Below, in pieces: positions 16,272-23,813 of a DNA stretch of 35,496 nt (the first letter of the stretch is position 1; each line of letters begins with the position of its first letter). The DNA comes from Lachnospiraceae bacterium A4 (lineage in GTDB: Bacteria > Bacillota > Clostridia > Lachnospirales > Lachnospiraceae), in contig KE159543.1 of assembly GCA_000403215.2 (NCBI GenBank), positions 27,387 through 62,882 on the forward strand, given 5' to 3'. The notes under the pieces are model-generated. The model searched no databases. It was not told the origin of the DNA and saw nothing but the letters and a program-made list of their open reading frames with translations. Made by a program: the position numbers and the translations under genes.

Positions 16272-16640
16272 TTATTTGATAGGTGTCCCAATGCGTTTAT
16301 CCAATCTCCATTGTGGTGCCATTCCATCATCGGCATAATATTCGTCCATTGCTGTAATTTTATCGTTTTTTGTTTGAATAAACGAAGTCACATGAAAAGA
16401 AATACTTCTATCTTTGGGATAGATACGAACAACTGTAATAATTAAATCATTCACAGTTTCTACTCTTTCAACGAGTCCGTCCCATTCTCCGGGGTACTCA
16501 CAATTCGCAACAATATATTCATCCACCGTAAAATGCTCGTTGGTGCAATGCCAATTTACATAGGCTTCTGCATGAAAGTATTTTCTAATTTCTCTTTCAT
16601 CTTGGGCAAGAACGGCTTTCCAAAATTGTTCTATATTCAT
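16272..16640 (-). CDS. NTF2/SnoaL-like protein
   Basis: A 122-residue protein with the alpha+beta layout of NTF2-like folds: an opening helix MNIEQFWKAVLAQDEREIRKYF, the conserved VNWHCTNEHFTVDEYI segment, and strands ending VTSFIQTKNDKITAMDEYYAD. Small stand-alone members are common in clostridia, and their ligands are unknown. AAGGAG lies 8 nt before the ATG at 16640. The start is preferred over a longer frame that would overlap the acetyltransferase gene. It is the last gene of the AT-rich cargo operon. Confidence 0.8.
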   Translation of the reverse strand: MNIEQFWKAVLAQDEREIRKYFHAEAYVNWHCTNEHFTVDEYIVANCEYPGEWDGLVERVETVNDLIITVVRIYPKDRSISFHVTSFIQTKNDKITAMDEYYADDGMAPQWRLDKRIGTPIK

Positions 16641-16701
16641 AATTTTCTCCTTTAAATTGCGATTTCCCAGTATGTCAAACTGGAAATGGTTGAGAAAGAC
16701 A

Positions 16702-17232
16702 CTATATTGAAATCCAAAATCTTTGAATAATGCCACTTTTACTTAATCCCACTGTATCAACAATTTCATTTTCCATCACTCCACCGTTTTTAATAATCGT
16801 CCTTTGCGAAGCTACATTTCGCTTATCGCAGGTTACTAAAACCTTGCTTTCTCCAAACGCACGGCAAAAAGGTAAAACTAATCCCAGCATTTCAGACGCA
16901 TAACCTTTTCGTCTTTCTGACGGACGAACACTATATCCAATATTACCCCCAAAATTTTTGAGAAAATCCGATAATGGGTGTCGAAAATCAATCATACCAA
17001 CAACAAAATCGTCTTTTCGCCTTACCGCTAAAAACACTTCTGATGGAACATATCCGCTTTTATATTTTTCTCTTAATCTTCTCTCAAAGTCAATCCACTC
17101 ATCAAATGATTGGACATCTTCAAGACCTGCACAACCATCAAAACTATCTCCACATTGTAACATTTCTTCTTTATATGACATGACTTGTTTTGCATATAGT
17201 TTAGATGGCCTAACCAACATCAATTCACGCAT
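16702..17232 (-). CDS. GNAT acetyltransferase (cargo copy 1)
   Basis: A 176-residue acyl-CoA N-acetyltransferase of the RimJ/RimL-like type. The acetyl-CoA motif is RPSERRKGYASEML, preceded by the strand FVVGMIDFRHP and followed by LVTCDKRNVASQRTIIKNGG, the usual motif B. The substrate is not predictable: GNATs of this kind modify antibiotics, polyamines or proteins. The ATG at 17230-17232 is chosen because GTGAGG lies 9 nt upstream. Three near-N-terminal starts are possible. The DNA is much more AT-rich than the IME core, suggesting separate acquisition. Confidence 0.83.
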   Translation of the reverse strand: MRELMLVRPSKLYAKQVMSYKEEMLQCGDSFDGCAGLEDVQSFDEWIDFERRLREKYKSGYVPSEVFLAVRRKDDFVVGMIDFRHPLSDFLKNFGGNIGYSVRPSERRKGYASEMLGLVLPFCRAFGESKVLVTCDKRNVASQRTIIKNGGVMENEIVDTVGLSKSGIIQRFWISI

Positions 17233-17261
17233 CACATTCATCCTCACAAATTTGAATTTAT

Positions 17262-17750
17262 CTATACAAGGAAATACAATACCTCTCTTATATCTTTCCC
17301 ACCGATATTATCATCCCGAAATACTTCTGAATAAATAAATCCGTTTTTTTCATAAAATTTTCTTGCTCTATGATTATCCTCCAAAACCCATAAAAGCACT
17401 TTACTAAATCCGCATTGTTTTAATTCTTTAATACACTTGTTAAGCAATAACCTACCGTATCCTTTTCCAATGTAATCAGGCAAAAAATATATGGAAACGA
17501 TTTCTCCATATTCGCTGTATTTTTCCCATCTTGATTTACAGAAACTTGCAGTACCTATAAGACGCCCATGTTCTATCAGAACAAGGTTATTCATACCAAT
17601 TTTATTGATACTATTAGCCCATTGCCCCGTTGGAATACTATTAAGATAGTTTTGAGGAATAATGTTTTTATATGCGTATTTCCAACTACTTTCATATATT
17701 TTGCTTATTTCAAGAGGATTATCATCTTTGGTGATGTATCTAATCTCCAT
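17262..17750 (-). CDS. GNAT acetyltransferase (cargo copy 2)
   Basis: A 162-residue GNAT protein. The acetyl-CoA-binding motif is PDYIGKGYGRLLL, with the beta strand GEIVSIYFL before it and LWVLEDNHRARKFYEKNGF after it, a textbook GNAT core. It ends GGKDIREVLYFLV like many resistance-type or RimI-like acetyltransferases, but no specific drug class can be assigned from motifs. AAGGAG is 9 nt before the ATG at 17750. It is only distantly similar to its two neighbours, so these are not recent duplicates. Confidence 0.87.
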   Translation of the reverse strand: MEIRYITKDDNPLEISKIYESSWKYAYKNIIPQNYLNSIPTGQWANSINKIGMNNLVLIEHGRLIGTASFCKSRWEKYSEYGEIVSIYFLPDYIGKGYGRLLLNKCIKELKQCGFSKVLLWVLEDNHRARKFYEKNGFIYSEVFRDDNIGGKDIREVLYFLV

Positions 17751-17798
17751 TTCAACAACTCCTTAAATACCGATTTGTTCAAATCTATAAACTGGAAT

Positions 17799-18284
17799 CT
17801 ATCTATTTTCCATAATCAATTCTTTGCACTTCCATTCCTCACCCAGAATACAATATCTTTCTGTTGTATCAAGAACTACGTCGCTAAAACCGACTGCCTT
17901 ATAACAGTAATAAGCTGGAAGATTATTCTCAAAAACACCCAATGATACTTTTTTTGCTCCATATATTTCAAATGCAAATTTTAGACCTAACTGGAGCATA
18001 GCTTTTCCATAGCCTTTTCCTCTCTTGTGAGGATTTATAATAACAAATCCAAAGCGTAATTCATCCAAAGATTCATCAGGATTCCTTAGTGTAAAAAAAC
18101 CAACAATTCCAGTTTCATCAAATGCAGTAAACGGCATTAGAGATTCAACAAAGCAAAATTCATTTTGTGTTATTGGGTAATTACCAAGTACACCTGCTGT
18201 CCATTGATAAAATGCTTTTTCATCTTGACACCACGATAATATCGTATCTACATCCGAAGCTTTATATGGTCTTATTCTAATCAT
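17799..18284 (-). CDS. GNAT acetyltransferase (cargo copy 3)
   Basis: A 161-residue GNAT protein: NPHKRGKGYGKAML is the acetyl-CoA motif, preceded by ELRFGFVIINP and followed by SLGVFENNLPAYYCYKAVGF. The start MIRIRPYKASDVDTILSWCQ is typical of RimJ/RimL-like proteins. CAAGGAG is 7 nt before the ATG at 18284. It lies 48 bp from copy 2 and 27 bp from the HD gene, so it is in the same operon. The substrate is unknown. Confidence 0.87.
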   Translation of the reverse strand: MIRIRPYKASDVDTILSWCQDEKAFYQWTAGVLGNYPITQNEFCFVESLMPFTAFDETGIVGFFTLRNPDESLDELRFGFVIINPHKRGKGYGKAMLQLGLKFAFEIYGAKKVSLGVFENNLPAYYCYKAVGFSDVVLDTTERYCILGEEWKCKELIMENR

Positions 18285-18311
18285 ACATTTCTCCTTGCAA
18301 ATTTGAAGCTG

Positions 18312-18875
18312 TTACCCTAAGACTTCCATGGTTTTTTCAAATTTATTTTGATAGTGCTTTTTACTTCTTGCAGATAATTTTTGAAAACTTCTTATCAGTT
18401 TATTTTTTACAAATTCCTTACCATCTTCAATCCCCATCCCTCTTTGAACATAAGCTAAATACAACAAACTTGGTAGACTGTCAAAATGTGAAATTGCATC
18501 AGCATCAGCAACGCATAATTCCTCGATACTATTTTTTTCAAGAGATATACTTCCTCTATGATTTTTAATACATTTTTGCACTAATAAAATTTTTTTGTCC
18601 TCATAACCATATTCTTTTAGAATACTATATGCCATTTCTGCTCCATGTATATGATGAAGTTCATACAAGCTGTATTCTGTGATAGATGCAATATCATGTA
18701 ACCACGCTGCTATCATAACAATTTCCTTATCTGCTCCATATTCTTCTGCCAGAATTTCTGCATTTTTAACCACTGCAACAATATGATAATAACACCCCAT
18801 GCCAAATTTATTTGTTTCTTTTTGGCATCTGTCATATATTTCCTGTTGTAAATTCTTCAAAATATCTTTTCGCAT
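18312..18875 (-). CDS. HD-domain phosphohydrolase-like protein
   Basis: A 187-residue protein with the HD metal-binding pattern: H31 in YYHIVAVV, H60-D61 in WLHDIAS, a further His cluster in HHIHGAEMAY and a late Asp in VADADAISHF. This suits a metal-dependent phosphohydrolase on a nucleotide or a small phosphate ester. The closest look is to short uncharacterised HD proteins. It is the first gene of the five-gene minus-strand cargo operon. An AGGGA ribosome site lies upstream of the ATG at 18875. Confidence 0.85.
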   Translation of the reverse strand: MRKDILKNLQQEIYDRCQKETNKFGMGCYYHIVAVVKNAEILAEEYGADKEIVMIAAWLHDIASITEYSLYELHHIHGAEMAYSILKEYGYEDKKILLVQKCIKNHRGSISLEKNSIEELCVADADAISHFDSLPSLLYLAYVQRGMGIEDGKEFVKNKLIRSFQKLSARSKKHYQNKFEKTMEVLG

Positions 18876-18913
18876 AGTGTCATCCCTGTAAATTCTGATT
18901 TGTTATTGCGTTC

Positions 18914-18942
18914 AGTTTAGCACATTTATAGAACATCTACAA
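18914..18942 (-). promoter_or_regulatory. Possible promoter of the cargo operon
   Basis: On the minus strand TTGTAG (18942-18937) and TAAACT (18919-18914) are 17 bp apart, about 40 bp before the HD gene start, in an AT-rich leader that begins at the right end of the IME. Both boxes are imperfect. Confidence 0.4.
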
Positions 18943-18995
18943 GATTCCGTGTATGAAAAATCAAAAAGAATGAAATCTTCACTTGACAATGTGGC

Positions 18996-19000
18996 AAAGA
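18996..19000 (+). repeat. attR core (AAAGA) of the IME in virD4
   Basis: This is the second copy of AAAGA. The VirD4 frame resumes here (Lys, Glu, Leu, Met, Ser, Gln) with no frame change relative to codon 529 of the 5' part. The element side reads CTTGACAATGTGGC, the left half of the reconstructed attP dyad. Confidence 0.75.
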
Positions 19001-19244
19001 ATTGATGAGCCAGGATGAGCTTGCGGTGATGGACGGTGGAAAATGTATCCTCCAGCTGCGGGGCGTCCGCCCGTTTTTGTCAGATAAATATGACATCACC
19101 AAGCACCCCAATTTTCAGTACACCGCCGACGCGGACGATAAGAACGCCTTTGACATTGAAGCGTTTTTGTCCACCCGGCTCAAACCAAAACCCAACGAGG
19201 TCTACGATGTGTTTGAAGTTGACGTAGACACCGAGGGCGAATAA
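18996..19244 (+). pseudogene. virD4: VirD4 coupling protein, 3' part
   Basis: This encodes the last 82 residues of VirD4 (KELMSQDELAVMDGGKC, then LRGVRPFLSDKYDITKHPNF), the conserved end of the ATPase domain plus an acidic tail. Joined to the 5' part at 7678 it gives one frame of 611 residues, a normal length for the family. TTG and ATG codons at 19002 and 19005 could in principle start a short separate peptide, but no ribosome site is seen. Confidence 0.92.
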
Positions 19245-19465
19245 TCCCGTTCCGCAAGAAAGGAGTGATTTTATCTACCCGCCAGGGTCCCTGAAACCTG
19301 CCTCGGTTGAGGCCATTGGCGTACAAAGCGGACAGCTCAACAAAAAAATGAAGAAGGAGGATAGCCGGAATCGAGCCGCCCAAAACGCAGGGCGGTTTTG
19401 TTGTCCGGCTTTTGTATGCCTATGAACCAACACTAACCACAAAGCGATTCCGGCTAAATTAAAGT
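19245..19465 (+). other. Intergenic leader before maff2 with a stem-loop
   Basis: There is no recognised gene in 221 bp, although a good AAAGGAG (19259) and AAGGAGG (19354) occur without long frames after them. CCGCCC (19376-19381) pairs with GGGCGG (19390-19395) before TTTTG, a terminator-like or mRNA-processing hairpin. An outer GCCGGA/TCCGGC pair (19364/19404) extends it. It may adjust the level of the very abundant small protein maff2 relative to virD4. Confidence 0.4.
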
Positions 19466-19681
19466 ATGGAATTTTTCAACAGCGCAATCGACGTTTTGCA
19501 GACCCTCGTTATCGCACTCGGAGCCGGCCTTGGAATCTGGGGCGTCATCAACCTGCTGGAAGGTTACGGCAATGATAACCCTGGCGCGAAAAGCCAGGGC
19601 ATGAAGCAGCTCATGGCGGGCGGCGGCGTTGCCCTCATCGGCATGGTGCTTGTACCCCTGCTCTCCGGTCTGTTCGGCTAA
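19466..19681 (+). CDS. maff2: Maff2 family small membrane protein
   Basis: A 71-residue protein with two hydrophobic helices (LQTLVIALGAGLGIWGVINLL and VALIGMVLVPLLSGLFG) around a polar loop GYGNDNPGAKSQGMKQ. Maff2 genes sit at this position in Tn1549-like ICEs, just before the VirB6-like gene. A pilin-like (VirB2/TrbC) role is plausible from size, topology and place. No clear Shine-Dalgarno precedes the ATG, and the leader hairpin may matter for expression. A broken second copy lies at 72-185. Confidence 0.85.
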   Translation: MEFFNSAIDVLQTLVIALGAGLGIWGVINLLEGYGNDNPGAKSQGMKQLMAGGGVALIGMVLVPLLSGLFG

Positions 19682-19754
19682 TCCCCGCACCAGAAACACC
19701 CATACCTTTGCCCCTCCCGCAGACGCGGGAGGGGCGGAAAGGAGGTAGCACCGT

Positions 19755-20624
19755 ATGGATTTTCTGCTGGATGCAATCACCACCTGGCTGAAAGAAATGC
19801 TGGTGGGCGGCATTATGAGCAACCTTTCCAGTATGTTTGATTCGGTCAACAACCAGGTGGCGGACATATCGGGGCAGATCGGGCAGACGCCGCAAGGCTG
19901 GAACGCGGGTATTTTCAGCATGGTCCAAAGCCTTTCGGAAACCGTCATTCTTCCCATAGCAGGCGTGATCCTGGCCTTTGTAATGACGCTGGAACTGATT
20001 CAGATCATCACCGACAAGAACAACTTCCACGATATTGAAACCGCTGTGTTTTTCAAGTGGATTTTCAAGACTGCCTGTGCCATCCTCATTGTCACCAACA
20101 CCTGGAATATCGTGATGGGCGTATTTGATGTGGCCCAGGGCATTGTGGCGCAGGCTTCCGGCGTCATCGGCGCGGACGCTTCCATCGACATTTCCTCCGC
20201 GATGGCGGATTTGGAGCCAAGGCTCATGGAGATGGATTTGGGGCCGCTGTTCGGGCTGTGGTTCCAGTCCCTGTTTATCGGCCTTACCATGTGGGCGCTG
20301 ACCATCTGTATTTTTATCGTCATTTATGGCCGTATGCTGGAAATTTATCTCGTCACCTCGGTCGCACCGGTTCCGATGGCCGCTATGATGGGCAAAGAAT
20401 GGGGCGGCATGGGGCAGAATTACCTGCGCTCCCTGATGGCGTTAGGCTTTCAGGCGTTCCTCATCATGGTCTGCGTGGCAATCTACGCGGTCCTGGTGCA
20501 GAACATCGCCACTGACGAGGATACGATTGCCGCCATCTGGTCCTGTGTGGGATATACGGTCCTGCTCTGCCTGACCCTCTTTAAAAGCGGCAGCATGGCC
20601 AAGGCAATCTTCCAGGCCCACTGA
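19755..20624 (+). CDS. VirB6/TrbL-like membrane channel protein
   Basis: A 289-residue polytopic membrane protein. An amphipathic N-terminus (MDFLLDAITTWLKEMLVGGI) is followed by about five to six hydrophobic segments: near 65-85, 108-135, 170-195, 225-248 and 258-280. The spacing and position between maff2 and PrgI/VirB4 genes match the VirB6/TrbL inner-membrane subunit of the conjugation channel. GGAAAGGAGG lies 7 nt before the ATG. Confidence 0.85.
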   Translation: MDFLLDAITTWLKEMLVGGIMSNLSSMFDSVNNQVADISGQIGQTPQGWNAGIFSMVQSLSETVILPIAGVILAFVMTLELIQIITDKNNFHDIETAVFFKWIFKTACAILIVTNTWNIVMGVFDVAQGIVAQASGVIGADASIDISSAMADLEPRLMEMDLGPLFGLWFQSLFIGLTMWALTICIFIVIYGRMLEIYLVTSVAPVPMAAMMGKEWGGMGQNYLRSLMALGFQAFLIMVCVAIYAVLVQNIATDEDTIAAIWSCVGYTVLLCLTLFKSGSMAKAIFQAH

Positions 20625-20642
20625 CGAAAGGAGTGTGCAAAA

Positions 20643-21086
20643 ATGGCTTATGTACCCGTACCCAAAGACTTAACGAAGGTCAAGACAAAGGTGGCCTTCA
20701 ACCTCACCAAACGGCAGTTAGTCTGCTTTGGCAGCGGGGCGCTCGTGGGCGTGCCGCTTTTCTTTCTGCTTCGGGGGCCAGCCGGGAACAGCGCCGCCGC
20801 CCTGTGCATGATGCTTGTCATGCTGCCCTTTTTCCTGCTGGCGATGTACGAGAAGAACGGCCAGCCGCTGGAAAAGATCATCGGCAACATGATCCGGGTA
20901 TCCTTTCTCCGGCCCCGGCAGCGCCCCTACCAGACCAACAACTTCTATGCCGTATTGGAGCGGCAGGACAAACTCGACAAGGAGGTGTATGACATTGTTT
21001 ACGGCAAAGAAAAACCGGACAAACGGCAGAGCGCCGGAGGGCGAAGGGCCAATGCCGGTGAAAAAGAAGCTCTCCCGCGCGGATAG
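20643..21086 (+). CDS. PrgI-family (VirB3-like) membrane protein
   Basis: A 147-residue protein: VPVPKDLTKVKTKVAFNLTKRQ at the start is the usual PrgI opening. Two membrane helices (about 28-45 and 52-68) and a basic cytoplasmic tail follow. It pairs with VirB4, whose gene overlaps it by 35 bp. GAAAGGAG precedes the ATG at 20643. Confidence 0.87.
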   Translation: MAYVPVPKDLTKVKTKVAFNLTKRQLVCFGSGALVGVPLFFLLRGPAGNSAAALCMMLVMLPFFLLAMYEKNGQPLEKIIGNMIRVSFLRPRQRPYQTNNFYAVLERQDKLDKEVYDIVYGKEKPDKRQSAGGRRANAGEKEALPRG

Positions 21087-23445
21087 AAAGCAGATCGAAG
21101 CCGCCATTTCCCGCGCCAGCCGCACTGACCAGAAGGGGATTTCCGCGCAGGACAGCATCCCCTATGAACGGATGTGGCCGGACGGCATCTGCCGCGTGAC
21201 CGGCTGCTATTATACCAAGACCATTCAGTTTCAGGACATCAATTACCAGTTGTCCCAAAACGAGGATAAGACCGCCATCTTCGAGGGCTGGTGCGATTTC
21301 CTCAACTACTTTGACAGCTCCATCCGGTTCCAGCTGTCCTTCCTCAACCTGGCCGCGTCCCAGGAAACCTTTGCCCGGTCCATCACCATCCCGCCCCAGG
21401 GGGATGATTTTGACAATATCCGCGGCGAGTACACCCAAATGCTGCAAAACCAGCTGGCAAAGGGGAACAACGGCCTGATTAAGACAAAATACCTGACCTT
21501 CGGCATTGACGCGGACAGCATCCGGGCGGCAAAGCCTCGGCTGGAACGGATTGAAACCGACCTGCTCAACAACTTCAAGCGGCTGGGCGTAGTGGCGGAG
21601 CCGCTGGACGGGCGGGCGCGGCTGTCCCAGCTGCATGGCGTATTCCACATGGACGAACAGGTTCCCTTTTCCTTTTCGTGGGACTGGCTGGCCCCCTCCG
21701 GCCTTTCCACCAAGGATTTTATTGCCCCCACTTCCTTTGAGTTCCGCACCGGCAGGCAGTTCCGCATGGGGAAAAAGTACGGCGCGGTCAGCTTTGTGCA
21801 GATTCTCGCGCCGGAATTGAACGACCGGATGCTGGCGGATTTTCTGGATATGGAAAGCTCCCTGATTGTCAGCCTCCATGTGCAGTCCTTGGATCAGGTA
21901 AAGGCCATCAAGACGGTCAAGCGCAAAATCACCGACCTGGACCGGGCCAAGATCGAGGAACAGAAAAAGGCGGTCCGGGCAGGGTACGATATGGACATCA
22001 TTCCCAGCGATCTGGCCACCTACGGAAACGAGGCCAAAAAGCTGTTGCAGGATTTACAGAGCCGCAACGAGCGGATGTTCCTTGTGACCTTCCTGATCCT
22101 GAATACGGCGGACACCGCCAGACAGCTGGGCAACAACGTGTTTCAGGCGTCCAGCATCGCCCAAAAGTACAACTGCCAGCTGGCAAGGCTGGACTTCCAG
22201 CAGGAGGAAGGGCTGATGAGCTGCCTGCCTTTGGGACAAAACCAGGTGGAAATCCAGCGGGGGCTGACTACTTCCAGCACCGCCATCTTTATCCCTTTTA
22301 CCACCCAGGAGCTTTTCCAGAACGGGAAAGAGGCGCTGTACTACGGCATCAACGCCCTGTCCAACAACCTTATCATGGTGGACCGCAAGAAGCTGAAAAA
22401 CCCCAACGGCCTGATTTTAGGCACTCCCGGCTCCGGCAAGTCCTTTTCCGCCAAGCGGGAAATCGCCAACTGTTTTCTGCTCACCACCGATGACATCATC
22501 GTGTGCGACCCGGAATCGGAGTACGCGCCCCTTGTAGAGCGGCTGCATGGGCAGGTTATCAAGATTTCGCCCACCTCCGGGGACTACATTAACCCGATGG
22601 ACCTAAACCTGGACTACTCGGACGATGAAAGCCCGCTGTCTTTGAAATCCGACTTCATTCTGTCGCTGTGCGAGCTGATCGTGGGCGGCAAGGAGGGCTT
22701 GCAGCCGGTCCAGAAAACCATCATCGACCGTTGTGTGCGGCTGGTCTACCATGATTACCTGAACGACCCCAGGCCGGAAAATATGCCGGTATTGGAGGAT
22801 TTGTATAACCTCCTGCTGACCCAGGAGGAAAAAGAAGCGCAGTACATCGCTACGGCGCTGGAAATCTATGTTTCCGGCTCCCTGAATGTGTTCAACCACC
22901 GGACCAATGTAAACATCGACAACCGCATTGTCTGCTATGACATCAAGGAGTTAGGCAAGCAGCTGAAAAAAATCGGTATGCTGGTGGTACAGGACCAGGT
23001 ATGGAACCGCGTCACCATCAACCGCGCCGCCCACAAGTCCACCCGTTACTACATTGACGAGATGCACCTTCTGCTCAAAGAGGACCAGACCGCCGCCTAT
23101 ACCATTGAAATCTGGAAACGCTTTCGGAAGTGGGGCGGGATTCCCACCGGCATCACCCAGAACATCAAGGACCTGCTTGCCAGCCGGGAGATTGAGAACA
23201 TCTTTGAGAACTCGGACTTTGTGTATATGCTCAACCAGGCAAGCGGGGACCGGCAGATTCTGGCAAGGCAGCTGGGCATCTCCCCGCACCAGCTGTCCTA
23301 TGTGACCCACTCCGGCGAGGGCGAAGGGCTGCTGTTCTACGGCAACATCATCCTGCCCTTTATCGACCGGTTCCCCAAGGACACCGAGCTGTACCGCATC
23401 ATGACCACAAAATTACAGGAATTAAAGGAGGGAAAGCAATCATGA
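21052..23445 (+). CDS. virB4: VirB4-type conjugation ATPase
   Basis: A 797-residue ATPase that powers assembly of the secretion channel. The N-terminal domain (WPDGICRVTGCYYTKTIQF onward) leads to the C-terminal motor with Walker A GTPGSGKS at 457-464 and Walker B YYIDEMHLL near 666-674. The motif TGITQNIKDLL followed by IFENSDFVYMLNQ is typical of VirB4/TraC. The ATG at 21052 is chosen because it starts the recognisable protein within the tail of the PrgI gene and has GAAGGG before it. It ends with an ATGA overlap onto the next gene. Confidence 0.93.
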   Translation: MPVKKKLSRADRKQIEAAISRASRTDQKGISAQDSIPYERMWPDGICRVTGCYYTKTIQFQDINYQLSQNEDKTAIFEGWCDFLNYFDSSIRFQLSFLNLAASQETFARSITIPPQGDDFDNIRGEYTQMLQNQLAKGNNGLIKTKYLTFGIDADSIRAAKPRLERIETDLLNNFKRLGVVAEPLDGRARLSQLHGVFHMDEQVPFSFSWDWLAPSGLSTKDFIAPTSFEFRTGRQFRMGKKYGAVSFVQILAPELNDRMLADFLDMESSLIVSLHVQSLDQVKAIKTVKRKITDLDRAKIEEQKKAVRAGYDMDIIPSDLATYGNEAKKLLQDLQSRNERMFLVTFLILNTADTARQLGNNVFQASSIAQKYNCQLARLDFQQEEGLMSCLPLGQNQVEIQRGLTTSSTAIFIPFTTQELFQNGKEALYYGINALSNNLIMVDRKKLKNPNGLILGTPGSGKSFSAKREIANCFLLTTDDIIVCDPESEYAPLVERLHGQVIKISPTSGDYINPMDLNLDYSDDESPLSLKSDFILSLCELIVGGKEGLQPVQKTIIDRCVRLVYHDYLNDPRPENMPVLEDLYNLLLTQEEKEAQYIATALEIYVSGSLNVFNHRTNVNIDNRIVCYDIKELGKQLKKIGMLVVQDQVWNRVTINRAAHKSTRYYIDEMHLLLKEDQTAAYTIEIWKRFRKWGGIPTGITQNIKDLLASREIENIFENSDFVYMLNQASGDRQILARQLGISPHQLSYVTHSGEGEGLLFYGNIILPFIDRFPKDTELYRIMTTKLQELKEGKQS

Positions 23446-23813
23446 CTACACAGAAAATCAAACACAATCCCCGGCTGTTTTTGCAGCGGGCGATGGACAT
23501 TCAGCGCCGCCAGCTGCTTCTGGCGATGGTGGACGCGGTAAGCGAGTGCCGTACTGCGGAGAGCATGGCGGCAGAACTGAACGGGGACGGGGAAACCGGC
23601 CTGCTCCGCCTTGCGGAAATCTGGTGCTGCCTCTCCCCCGGCACCGGCGGCAGGGTTTTGGAGGGCTGGGGCGCGGAGCTTCTGGCCGATGTGCTGGCGC
23701 AGGTCTATGCCTGCCTGATCCTCCGTCCTTTACACACCCCGGCTGGCATGGGCCTCTATGTGGAACTGCTCTATATGATGGAGGCGCTGATGCTGGGGGA
23801 ATGGTTTGATTAA
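23442..23813 (+). CDS. Hypothetical ICE protein between virB4 and the CHAP gene
   Basis: A 123-residue, mostly helical, Leu/Ala/Glu-rich protein of unknown function. The ATG overlaps the virB4 stop (ATGA) and GGAGGGA lies upstream. Its end overlaps the next gene by 8 bp, so all three are coupled. No signal peptide is evident; the C-terminal half is hydrophobic enough to associate with a partner protein. Confidence 0.72.
   Translation: MTTQKIKHNPRLFLQRAMDIQRRQLLLAMVDAVSECRTAESMAAELNGDGETGLLRLAEIWCCLSPGTGGRVLEGWGAELLADVLAQVYACLILRPLHTPAGMGLYVELLYMMEALMLGEWFD

Larger units (their letters stand above)
7684..19000 (+). mobile_element. Integrative mobilizable element inserted in virD4
   Basis: An 11,317-bp insertion between the two AAAGA copies. 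It has the parts of an IME: a MobV relaxase, a putative replication module (CHC2 protein, VapE-like ATPase, repeats), an XRE regulator, a large serine recombinase as integrase, and an AT-rich cargo operon at the right end. It has no VirB4 or coupling ATPase of its own, so it should depend on an ICE for transfer. Precise removal restores virD4. The transfer-gene target is inferred from this single site. Confidence 0.88.

Noticed and set aside
16272-18284. Named antibiotic-resistance genes among the cargo (aminoglycoside or streptothricin acetyltransferase)
   Set aside because: Only general GNAT motifs are visible, with no signature specific to a known resistance family.
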